A DNA stretch of 9,691 nt from Pseudomonadota bacterium (GTDB lineage Bacteria; Pseudomonadota; Alphaproteobacteria; Sphingomonadales; Sphingomonadaceae). A program made the translations under genes and the position numbers. Each line of letters begins with the position of its first letter. Position 1 is the first letter of the stretch. The notes under the pieces were generated by a model. It worked only from the letters and a program-made list of their open reading frames with translations. It did no database searches and was not told the origin of the DNA. Location: the NCBI GenBank assembly GCA_023386515.1, contig JAEWJQ010000335.1, forward strand, positions 1 to 9,691, in the 5' to 3' direction. Below, in pieces: positions 1 to 5,481 of this stretch.

Positions 1-69
1 ATGCCGCCCGATCCAGCCGGTCCCCAGAAATCCCACGCGTGGCTTGTTCAACGTCTGCTCCCCGTTCAT
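1..69 (-). CDS. Gfo/Idh/MocA-type oxidoreductase, N-terminal fragment (runs off left edge)
   Basis: Only 23 codons are present, reading MNGEQTLNKPRVGFLGTGWI then GRH. The hydrophobic strand RVGFLG followed by GTGWIG is the first beta strand and glycine-rich dinucleotide loop (GxGxxG, residues 15-20) of a Rossmann fold. The form 'RVGFLGTGWIGR' is typical of Gfo/Idh/MocA sugar dehydrogenases, which oxidise or reduce sugars and inositols with NAD(P). The ATG at 69 has GGAAGGGG directly against it, which is a poor ribosome-site spacing. A TTG at 51 has GGGGAG six bases upstream and would give MNKPRVGF..., so the true start may be there. The gene follows the dehydrogenase stop after 23 bp on the same strand, so the two are probably cotranscribed. 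Family assignment is inferred from a short stretch; another Rossmann dehydrogenase is possible. Confidence 0.65.
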   Translation of the reverse strand, partial: MNGEQTLNKPRVGFLGTGWIGRH

Positions 70-92
70 CCCCTTCCGAAAGCGGAGGGAAG

Positions 93-1079
93 TCATTCCA
101 TCATCACCAGCGCCTTGACGAAGCCGCCCGGCTTGTCGCGCGTCGCATCCAGCGCCTCGCCCAGCCGCTCCAGGGGATAGCGATGCGTGTAGAGCGGCGT
201 CGGGTCGAGCCGCCCGCTTGCCACCGCCTCGATCGCCTCGGTCAGGCCGCGCATCTGCACCGCGGGATCGCGCTCGTGGGCGTTGACCACGTCGATCCCC
301 TTCCAGTTCCATTCCTGCATGTTGATCTGCCGCGGCCCGTCCTGGTGATAGCCCGCCACCACCAGCCGGCCGCCGAAGCCAATCAACGCGGTGGCGAGGT
401 CGAGCGGCCATGGCTTGCCGACCGCCTCAATCACCCGCTCGCACAGCGCATCGCCGGTCAGCGCCTTGACCCGTTCGATGATCGCCCAGTGATCGTCCAT
501 CGCGATGGTTTCGGCGGCGCCATAATGGCTCGCGAGGTCGAGGCTTTCCTGCCGCCGCGAAATGGCGATCACCCGTGCGCCCGCATCGCTCGCCAGCTTG
601 GTCAGCACCGCGCCCAGGAAGCCGATGCCGATGATCGCCACCGTCTGCCCGGGCCGGATGTCGCTGCGCCGGAAGATGTTGAACGCGCAGCCGAGCGGTT
701 CGCCGGGAAAGGGCTGGCCGTCGAGGCTCGCCGGCAATTTGGCGACCATGTCCGCGCGCGCCACGTCATACTCGGCGAAGCTGCGGTAGGAGAGGGCGGC
801 GACCCGGTCGCCCACCGCCAGGCCGGTCACACCGTCGCCGAGGGCATCGACCCGACCCCAGCCTTCGTGGCCGAGGCCCCCCGGCTCGCCCGGATAGGTC
901 ATCCAGGGCAGCCCCGCCCAGGGTTCCAGGTTCGAGGCGCAGACGCCGCACCCCTCCAGCTTGAGCCGGACCTCGCCCGGCGCCGGCAGGGGCAGGGGGG
1001 CGTCGGCCATCTCGATCCGACCCGGCGCGGCCAGTACCGAACTCCTTATCATGCGTGCATCCAATTGATTATCGGGCAA
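93..1079 (-). CDS. Zinc-dependent medium-chain alcohol/polyol dehydrogenase (MDR superfamily)
   Basis: 328 residues. The N-terminal GroES-like domain carries what look like the catalytic zinc ligands: Cys47 in GCGVCAS, His71-Glu72 in GHEGWG, and Cys131 in EPLGC. The Rossmann cofactor domain has GIGFLG at 151-156. The end of its second strand reads AISRRQE, with arginines where NAD-specific enzymes usually have an acidic residue, so NADP(H) is suggested. The four-cysteine structural-zinc lobe of classical alcohol dehydrogenases is absent, as in some shorter MDR branches. The start is TTG, chosen because GGAGAG lies five bases before it. An internal ATG at 1052 (MIRSSVL) fits the usual family N-terminus but has no good ribosome site. 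The neighbouring Gfo/Idh/MocA fragment and the glycosidase suggest a sugar or sugar-derived alcohol as substrate; this is inference. Family call is firm, substrate unknown. Confidence 0.9.
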   Translation of the reverse strand: MPDNQLDARMIRSSVLAAPGRIEMADAPLPLPAPGEVRLKLEGCGVCASNLEPWAGLPWMTYPGEPGGLGHEGWGRVDALGDGVTGLAVGDRVAALSYRSFAEYDVARADMVAKLPASLDGQPFPGEPLGCAFNIFRRSDIRPGQTVAIIGIGFLGAVLTKLASDAGARVIAISRRQESLDLASHYGAAETIAMDDHWAIIERVKALTGDALCERVIEAVGKPWPLDLATALIGFGGRLVVAGYHQDGPRQINMQEWNWKGIDVVNAHERDPAVQMRGLTEAIEAVASGRLDPTPLYTHRYPLERLGEALDATRDKPGGFVKALVMME

Positions 1080-1084
1080 TTTGT

Positions 1085-1090
1085 CTCTCC
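1085..1090 (-). promoter_or_regulatory. Ribosome binding site GGAGAG supporting a TTG start
   Basis: On the minus strand GGAGAG is followed by ACAAA and then TTG at 1079. This is a near-consensus Shine-Dalgarno sequence at normal spacing. It favours the TTG over the downstream ATG at 1052 as the start of the dehydrogenase. It sits directly against the likely ATG (1091) of the divergent DUF1003 gene. Confidence 0.6.
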
Positions 1091-1633
1091 ATGAGCGATG
1101 CCGGCATGACCTCGACCCTGCAGGGCAATATCGCCCGCCTGACCGATCGCGCGGCGCGCGACAGGGCGGCGGCGCCCTGGTCGGCGCGGTTGGCGGACCG
1201 GATCACCCGCTTCACCGGGTCGATGACCTTCGTGTTGCTGCATCTGATCGTCTACGGCCTGTGGATCGTCGCCAATTGCGGTTGGCTGCCCGGCGTACCG
1301 CGCTTCGATCCCACCTTCGTCATCCTGGCATCGGAGGCGTCGGTGGAAGCGATCTTCCTGTCGACCTTCGTGCTCATCAGCCAGAACCGCATGGCGGCGG
1401 TCGCCGATCGCCGCGCGGACCTCGACCTGCACATCAACCTGCTCGCAGAGCATGAACTGACCCGGCTGGCGACCCTGGTCGCGCGGATCGCCGAGCGGGT
1501 CGGCGTTGCGGTCGACGATCCGGCCTTTCACGAGATCCAGCGCGATGTCGCGCCCGAGCAGGTGCTCGACGTGATCGACGCTCATTCCGCCGCGACGGCA
1601 GAGGGCAAGACGTCGGATCGCGCCGGTGCATAG
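1091..1633 (+). CDS. DUF1003-type small membrane protein
   Basis: 180 residues from the ATG at 1091. GTG at 1055 and ATG at 1106 are also possible, and none has a clear ribosome site. After a charged N-terminal segment come two hydrophobic helices at about residues 44-62 (GSMTFVLLHLIVYGLWIV) and 75-97. The second runs into SQNRMAA, followed by an acidic/basic amphipathic stretch with ADLDLHINLLAEHE. The pair of helices followed by SQNR and a D-x-x-x-N-x-x-AE stretch is characteristic of DUF1003 proteins, which are inner-membrane proteins of unknown function. It is the only plus-strand gene within the minus-strand run. Its 3' end overlaps the glycosidase gene tail-to-tail by 52 bp, and its start lies 11 bp from the dehydrogenase start. 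Its own promoter would have to lie inside the dehydrogenase gene. Confidence 0.85.
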   Translation: MSDAGMTSTLQGNIARLTDRAARDRAAAPWSARLADRITRFTGSMTFVLLHLIVYGLWIVANCGWLPGVPRFDPTFVILASEASVEAIFLSTFVLISQNRMAAVADRRADLDLHINLLAEHELTRLATLVARIAERVGVAVDDPAFHEIQRDVAPEQVLDVIDAHSAATAEGKTSDRAGA

Positions 1634-2511
1634 CGGTCGATCATCCAGGCGCAGAAATCCGCGAAGGCCTGCGGGTCCTTGGCCGCGCTGGTATGATGCG
1701 GCTCGATGCCGAGGTGTTCGGGCGTGAAGCAGAAGGTGACGGTGACGTCGAAGTCGGCGCGCGCCTCCATCTGCCGGTCGAACCAGTCGATCGCGTCAGG
1801 ACGGAAGCTGTCCGCCCAGCTGAGGCCGGTGCGCAGCCGTCGGGTGCCGAGCCGCTTCATCCAGGCGACCGCCTCGTCCAGCCGCGGGTCCTGGTAATGG
1901 AACCACTGCATCAGGCCCATGCGATCCGCGACCTTCGCATAGTCGTCGAGCGCGGGCTTGGCCGTGCCGTCCTCGCGGATCAGACCCATGTAGAAATGCC
2001 GGTAATAGCTCGACCCCTCCGCCTCGCGGTGGCGCGTCGTCGCGCCCCAGGCGTGCGGTAGGTCGTAGAGCGAATACCAGAACACCCGCGGCACCCGGTC
2101 GAGCAGCAGCTCGGCGGTCTTGGCGAAGCCGAACACCTGCACCTCCTCGGCGCCGAAGCTGCCGACGCCGACCTCGGTCGCCCAGATCGGCTTGTCGGGG
2201 CAGACCGCCTCGATCTCGGCGATCTTGTCCGGCCAGGCGTGGATCGGCCACAGATTCCAGTCGAGCGGGAAGCCATGCACGGCGACGACGTCGACCGCGT
2301 CGAGCGCGCCGTGCGCGCGCATCCGGTTGACCCAGTCTGGATCGATGGGGCTCATTCCGCCGAGCACCCGCGTCTCCGCCGGGTTCATCTCGCGGATCGC
2401 GGCGCCGGCACGGATCACCGTGTCGGCGAACTTCGACCAGTCGGGGTCCACCACCGGGTCCCAGTGCGATTTGTTGTTCGGCTCGTTCCAGATCATCGCC
2501 GCTTCGATCAT
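1582..2511 (-). CDS. Clan GH-A-like glycoside hydrolase (beta-xylosidase-like), apparently circularly permuted
   Basis: 309 residues, no signal peptide, so probably cytoplasmic. IWNEPNN at residues 7-13 is the strand-4 motif of clan GH-A TIM barrels, with Glu10 as likely acid/base. IWATEVG at 109-115 is the strand-7 motif, with Glu113 as likely nucleophile. Between and after them are plausible strands 5 (RVLGGMSP), 6 (VDVVAVHGFP) and 8 (RVFWYSLYDLP). Strands that normally precede WNEPN appear instead at the C-terminus: RRLRTGLSW (about 224-232) and FDVTVTFCFTPEH (about 254-266), followed by the helix FADFCAWMIDRYA. The order therefore looks like 4-5-6-7-8-1-2-3. The ATG overlaps the methyltransferase stop as ATGA, so translation is probably coupled. 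The 3' end overlaps the convergent DUF1003 gene. Substrate unknown; it may trim or recycle the glycoside made by this locus. Hydrolase fold is well supported; beta-xylosidase is only a resemblance. Confidence 0.8.
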   Translation of the reverse strand: MIEAAMIWNEPNNKSHWDPVVDPDWSKFADTVIRAGAAIREMNPAETRVLGGMSPIDPDWVNRMRAHGALDAVDVVAVHGFPLDWNLWPIHAWPDKIAEIEAVCPDKPIWATEVGVGSFGAEEVQVFGFAKTAELLLDRVPRVFWYSLYDLPHAWGATTRHREAEGSSYYRHFYMGLIREDGTAKPALDDYAKVADRMGLMQWFHYQDPRLDEAVAWMKRLGTRRLRTGLSWADSFRPDAIDWFDRQMEARADFDVTVTFCFTPEHLGIEPHHTSAAKDPQAFADFCAWMIDRYAPARSDVLPSAVAAE

Positions 2512-3293
2512 GCTTGCCCCCCGTGCTGCGGATAGACGGCCATCGGCCCGTATTCGGCGTAAGGCACCGGCGCGGTGCGGCAGAGATAGACCTCAGCCTC
2601 CGGCTGGCCCAGGATCGTGAAGCCGGCCGCGCGCAGCATCGCCGCGCTGCACGCCGCATTGGGCGCCCACCAGTTGGTCCAGTCGTGCGCGAACTCGCGC
2701 TCGATGAAATGCATCTTCGGATAGCCCGGCTCGTCGAAGAAGGCGGGCGGCCGGTGCGTGCCGGGCAGGTGGAACGGATGATCCTCCGGCACCGGATAGA
2801 CGTCGCGCGACCCCTGCTGCATCGTCTGGAACAGCATCAGGTCGCCGGCGACATGCTCGCGGATCAGGTCGAGCGCCAGCAGCGGATGGCGCAGATGGTA
2901 AAGCACGCCCATGAAGATGACGAGGTCGAACCGCTCGCCCAGCGCACCGACGTCATAGACCGACAGATTGCGCAGCTCGACGTCGTCGAAGCCCAGCGCC
3001 TTCGTCGCCAGCCGCGCCTGCGCCAGATAGCGGTCGTCGCTGTCAATGCCGAGCACGCGCGCCGCGCCGCGCCGCTTCATCTCGACCGCATAGAAGCCCG
3101 CGTTGCAGCCGATGTCGAGCACGCTCTTGCCCGTCAGGTCGGAGGGTAAAGCATCGGCGAAGCGCGCGAATTTGAAGCGCGGATAGTCACCAAGGAAATG
3201 GTCGGGCGCGGTATGGATGCCGTGGCCAAGGTCGATGTTGTGAAACCATGGGCCCAGCCGATCGACCTCGGCGCGCAGCATATCTGGCGTCAT
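2508..3293 (-). CDS. Class I SAM-dependent methyltransferase, CmoB-like (resembles the TIGR04290 group)
   Basis: 261 residues. SAM-binding motif I is VLDIGCNAGFYAVEM (58-72), followed by LGIDSDDRYL at the end of strand 2 with the expected acidic residue. FDLVIFMGVLYHLRHPL (122-137) closely resembles the corresponding segment of CmoB, the tRNA wobble-uridine carboxymethyl transferase. The N-terminal WFHNIDLGHGI (16-26) and the Trp/His-rich stretch near 196-211 recall the TIGR04290 methyltransferases, which I associate from memory with glycan gene neighbourhoods. The short length and the flanking genes argue against tRNA modification and for a sugar O-methyltransferase; that is inference. The start overlaps the phosphatase stop (ATGA) and the end overlaps the glycosidase start (ATGA), so the three are probably translated as a coupled unit. 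Confidence 0.85.
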   Translation of the reverse strand: MTPDMLRAEVDRLGPWFHNIDLGHGIHTAPDHFLGDYPRFKFARFADALPSDLTGKSVLDIGCNAGFYAVEMKRRGAARVLGIDSDDRYLAQARLATKALGFDDVELRNLSVYDVGALGERFDLVIFMGVLYHLRHPLLALDLIREHVAGDLMLFQTMQQGSRDVYPVPEDHPFHLPGTHRPPAFFDEPGYPKMHFIEREFAHDWTNWWAPNAACSAAMLRAAGFTILGQPEAEVYLCRTAPVPYAEYGPMAVYPQHGGQA

Positions 3294-3895
3294 GCCGCCA
3301 TCCTTTCGTTGAGGCTGTGGAGTTTCGCGCCCCAGTCGCCGATCACCAGCCGGCTAACCGACGCCGGCCCGATGTCGAAGCGCAACAGCCGGTCGAGCGG
3401 CAGGTCCAGCGCATAGGCGACCGCACCACGGATCATGTCGGAATGGCTGACCAGCGCGATGACGGCGCCGTCCGCCTCCGACGCGGCGAGCGCCGACAGG
3501 TAGCCAACGATACGGGCCTGCGCCTCCGCCATCGTCTCGCCACCGGGGATGCGGGCGGTGCCGCGCTCCCTGTTCCAGCGATCCCATGCCGGAGCGTCGT
3601 GCAGGCTATCGAAGGTCGCCCCGGTCCAATCGCCCATGTCGATCTCGACCAGCGCGTCGACAGGCGTTGGCGCGGGCAGGCCATGCGTGGTGGCGATCGC
3701 TGCGGCGGTCTCACGTGCCCGCTCCAGCGGGCTGCACTCGATCCGGTCGATCCGCTCGCCTGTCAATGCGGCGGCGAGCGCCCCGGCCTGGGCACGGCCG
3801 GTCTCGCTCAGCGGCACATGCTCCATCCGACCGGAAAGGCGCTGGTCGAGATGGATGTGCGCGGCGTGCCGGATCAGGAGGAACGTCGCGGTCAC
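3290..3895 (-). CDS. Histidine phosphatase superfamily enzyme (phosphoglycerate-mutase-like)
   Basis: 201 residues. LIRHA (7-11) supplies the nucleophile His10 with Arg9, although the common RHG is RHA here. SPLERARETA (55-64) supplies the second phosphate-binding arginine. EIDMGDW (84-90) has the usual acidic residue Glu84, and VSHSDMIR (149-156) has the second catalytic His151. The set is complete, so the enzyme should be active. The branch includes alpha-ribazole, sugar-phosphate and glycosyl-phosphate phosphatases, and the substrate cannot be read from sequence. The start is GTG, supported by GAAGGA (3901-3906 on the minus strand) five bases upstream. It is the promoter-proximal gene of the minus arm and would be first transcribed from the divergent region. 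In this setting it could remove phosphate from a sugar or glycoside intermediate; that is inference. Confidence 0.9.
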   Translation of the reverse strand: MTATFLLIRHAAHIHLDQRLSGRMEHVPLSETGRAQAGALAAALTGERIDRIECSPLERARETAAAIATTHGLPAPTPVDALVEIDMGDWTGATFDSLHDAPAWDRWNRERGTARIPGGETMAEAQARIVGYLSALAASEADGAVIALVSHSDMIRGAVAYALDLPLDRLLRFDIGPASVSRLVIGDWGAKLHSLNERMAA

Positions 3896-3900
3896 TAGGG

Positions 3901-3906
3901 TCCTTC
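3901..3906 (-). promoter_or_regulatory. Ribosome binding site GAAGGA supporting a GTG start
   Basis: On the minus strand GAAGGA is followed by CCCTA and GTG at 3895. There is no ATG at the N-terminus, since the catalytic RH pair is already at codons 9-10. The site therefore fixes the GTG as the phosphatase start. Confidence 0.65.
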
Positions 3907-3967
3907 GTGCTGCCCCGACTCGATGTCATCTTAACATCGGTTATGAGGATTGTGGTCTAAGAGACTA

Positions 3968-3992
3968 GGAACAAAGAAGAAGAACCTTCGTT
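3968..3992 (+). promoter_or_regulatory. Candidate EcfG/SigT general-stress promoter, plus strand
   Basis: GGAAC (3968-3972), a 16-base spacer, then CGTT (3989-3992). This is an exact match to the alphaproteobacterial EcfG/SigT consensus GGAAC-N16/17-CGTT. It lies in the intergenic region and points at the plus-strand epimerase gene. Transcription would begin near 4000 and give a leader of about 100 bases before the ATG at 4098. The match is seen; use by an EcfG sigma factor is inferred. Confidence 0.6.
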
Positions 3993-3994
3993 CC
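3970..3994 (-). promoter_or_regulatory. Candidate EcfG-like promoter, minus strand, sharing the same bases
   Basis: Because the -35 GGAAC is followed 17 bases later by GTTCC, the minus strand reads GGAAC (3994-3990), 16 bases, then TGTT (3973-3970). It differs from the EcfG consensus only at the first, less strict base of the -10 element. It points at the phosphatase GTG at 3895 and would give a leader of roughly 60 bases. It is weaker than the plus-strand reading. Confidence 0.4.
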
Positions 3995-4043
3995 ACCTCC
4001 GTAGCAATTGTTTGCAGCGAGGGGAAAAGCGACCGATGACACG

Positions 4044-4076
4044 ATCAGACACAATCGTTTCCCTATTGTCTTTGAT
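4044..4076 (+). promoter_or_regulatory. Imperfect dyad in the leader of the plus-strand operon
   Basis: ATCAGACACAAT (4044-4055) and ATTGTCTTTGAT (4065-4076) are inverted repeats matching at 10 of 12 positions around a 9-base loop. GGGAAA (4022-4027) and TTTCCC (4058-4063) form a second, interleaved short dyad. The dyad lies between the predicted transcription start and the ATG at 4098, in an A+T-richer stretch. It could be an operator or a leader hairpin. There is no T-run after it, so a simple terminator is unlikely. No known riboswitch was recognised. Confidence 0.3.
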
Positions 4077-4097
4077 GTCGATCAGTCGGTCGGCGCG

Positions 4098-5213
4098 ATG
4101 ACCGAGACGGTGCTGATCACCGGCGGCGCCGGATTCATCGGCCGCTTCGTCGGTGAAGAATTGCTTCGCCGCGGCAACCGCGTCCGCGTGCTCGACAGCC
4201 TGATCCCGCAGGTGCACGGCCATGTCGACCGCCCGCCCTTGCTGTCCGACGAGGTGGAGCTGATCCGCGGCGATGTCCGCGACGGCGATGCCGTGGCGCG
4301 GGCGCTCGCGGGCGTGGACAGCGTCATCCACCTTGCCGCGGAGGTCGGCGTCGGCCAGTCGATGTACGAGGTCGAGCGTTATACCTCGACCAACGACGTC
4401 GGCACCGCCGTGTTGTTCGAGCGGCTGATCGATCGTCCCGTGCGGCGCGTGGTCACCGCCTCCTCCATGTCGATCTACGGCGAAGGCCTGTATCGCGACG
4501 CCGACGGCGCGATGCGCGAGGATGTCGAACGTGGCGCGGTGCGCGACGGCATGGCGAATTGGGATCCGGTCGACGCCGATGGCCGGGCGCTGACCCCGGT
4601 GGCGACGCCGGAATGGAAGCGGCCCAATCTCGCCTCGATCTACGCGCTCAACAAATATGTGCAGGAGCGCACCACCCACATCATGGCCAAGCCCTATGGC
4701 ATCGAGGGCGTGTGCCTGCGGCTGTTCAACGTCTACGGGCCGGGGCAGGCGCTGTCGAACCCCTATACCGGCGTGCTCGCGATCTTCGCCTCGCGGCTGC
4801 TCAACGGCCAGGAGCCGATGATCTTCGAGGACGGGGAACAGCGTCGCGATTTCGTCCACGTCAGCGATGTCGCGCGCGCCTTCGCCGATGCGCTGGTGCT
4901 GCCCGAGGCGGCGGGTGAGACGTTCAACATCGGTTCCGGTCACGACCGGTCGGTCACCGAGGTGGCGCAGGCGCTGGCCCAGGCGATGGGCAAGAACGAC
5001 ATCCGGCCGGAAATCGTCGGAAAGGCGCGGATCGGCGACATCCGCCATTGCTTCTGCGACACGACCCGCGCTGCCGAGCGCCTGGGCTTCCGCGCCGAGG
5101 CGGATTTCATCGCGGGCCTTGCCGAACTGGCCGAATGGGTCGGTGAGCAGACCGCCGAGGACAATGTCGCACAGGCGCGGGCCGAGCTGGAGAAGCGGGG
5201 GCTGGTGGCATGA
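4098..5213 (+). CDS. NAD-dependent nucleotide-sugar epimerase/dehydratase, WbiB-like (dTDP-L-rhamnose 4-epimerase-like)
   Basis: 371 residues, extended short-chain dehydrogenase. GGAGFIG (9-15) binds the dinucleotide, and Asp33 in VLDSL suggests NAD. The active-site serine region is TASSMSIYGEG (120-130) and the catalytic pair is Tyr182/Lys186 in YALNK. Substrate-domain motifs LRLFNVYGPGQ and RRDFVHVSDVARA are also present. The AAEVGVGQSMYEV and SSMSIYGEG segments recall dTDP-L-rhamnose 4-epimerases of the WbiB type, but the exact sugar cannot be fixed from sequence. ATG at 4098 is chosen because it begins MTETVLITGGAG as is usual for the family, although no clear ribosome site precedes it. 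The frame stays open back to a TTG at 4008, which lacks a ribosome site and is almost on the predicted transcription start. It is the first gene of the plus-strand run. Confidence 0.9.
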   Translation: MTETVLITGGAGFIGRFVGEELLRRGNRVRVLDSLIPQVHGHVDRPPLLSDEVELIRGDVRDGDAVARALAGVDSVIHLAAEVGVGQSMYEVERYTSTNDVGTAVLFERLIDRPVRRVVTASSMSIYGEGLYRDADGAMREDVERGAVRDGMANWDPVDADGRALTPVATPEWKRPNLASIYALNKYVQERTTHIMAKPYGIEGVCLRLFNVYGPGQALSNPYTGVLAIFASRLLNGQEPMIFEDGEQRRDFVHVSDVARAFADALVLPEAAGETFNIGSGHDRSVTEVAQALAQAMGKNDIRPEIVGKARIGDIRHCFCDTTRAAERLGFRAEADFIAGLAELAEWVGEQTAEDNVAQARAELEKRGLVA

Positions 5214-5231
5214 GGGGTGCCGTTACCTCAT

Positions 5232-5337
5232 TCGTCATCCCGGCGCACGCCGGGACCCATGGACACGGTGCCGCCGATCTATCGCGCCACCAGGGTCGTT
5301 GCGTATCCATGGGTCCCGGCTTCCGCCGGGATGACGA
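5232..5337. repeat. Palindromic repeat element 1 (106 bp, REP/BIME- or MITE-like)
   Basis: A 32-base left arm (5232-5263) starting TCGTCATCCCGGC and a 32-base right arm (5306-5337) ending GCCGGGATGACGA are inverted repeats matching at 30 of 32 positions. They are separated by 42 bases. Each arm also folds on itself through CCCGGC/GCCGGG. CGTCATCCCGGC-type repeats are widespread and intergenic in sphingomonads and other alphaproteobacteria. The element begins 18 bp after the first epimerase stop and could act as an RNA hairpin affecting read-through or message stability. It encodes no transposase. Confidence 0.85.
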
Positions 5338-5364
5338 GGGGAGGGCAGCCGTGCGCTTTCCTAT

Positions 5365-5466
5365 TGTCCGTCTTCCCCGCGGAGGCGGGGATCCAGACGC
5401 GCAGGTTTCCGTAAGTGGCGCAACGGCAGCGTCTCTGGATTCTCGCCTTCGCGGCAATGACGGACA
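5365..5466. repeat. Palindromic repeat element 2 (102 bp), diverged relative of element 1
   Basis: The left arm (5365-5400) starts TGTCCGTCTTCCCCGCGG and the right arm (5429-5466) ends GCGGCAATGACGGACA. They pair imperfectly, with about six mismatches and a 2-base gap over some 36 bases. Terminal GTC(A)T/ATGAC and the overall length match element 1, but the arms are more decayed and the core differs. It ends 15 bp before the second epimerase ATG. Together the two elements fill nearly all of the 268-bp gap 5214-5481, where no credible gene and no other signal was found. Confidence 0.75.
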
Positions 5467-5481
5467 AAAAGGCGCGCCGGC

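Noticed and set aside
39..1094. 351-codon plus-strand open frame over the dehydrogenase
   Set aside because: Antisense shadow of a gene with intact zinc and cofactor motifs.
4008..4097. N-terminal extension of the first epimerase from a TTG
   Set aside because: It has no ribosome site, lies within a few bases of the predicted transcription start, and adds 30 residues before the normal MTETVLITGGAG beginning.
3957..5048. 363-codon minus-strand open frame
   Set aside because: Antisense to the WbiB-like epimerase, which has complete motifs; the minus frame shows none.
5232..5466. CRISPR array or simple terminator
   Set aside because: There are only two non-identical palindromes, not short direct repeats with regular spacers, and no T-run follows the hairpins.
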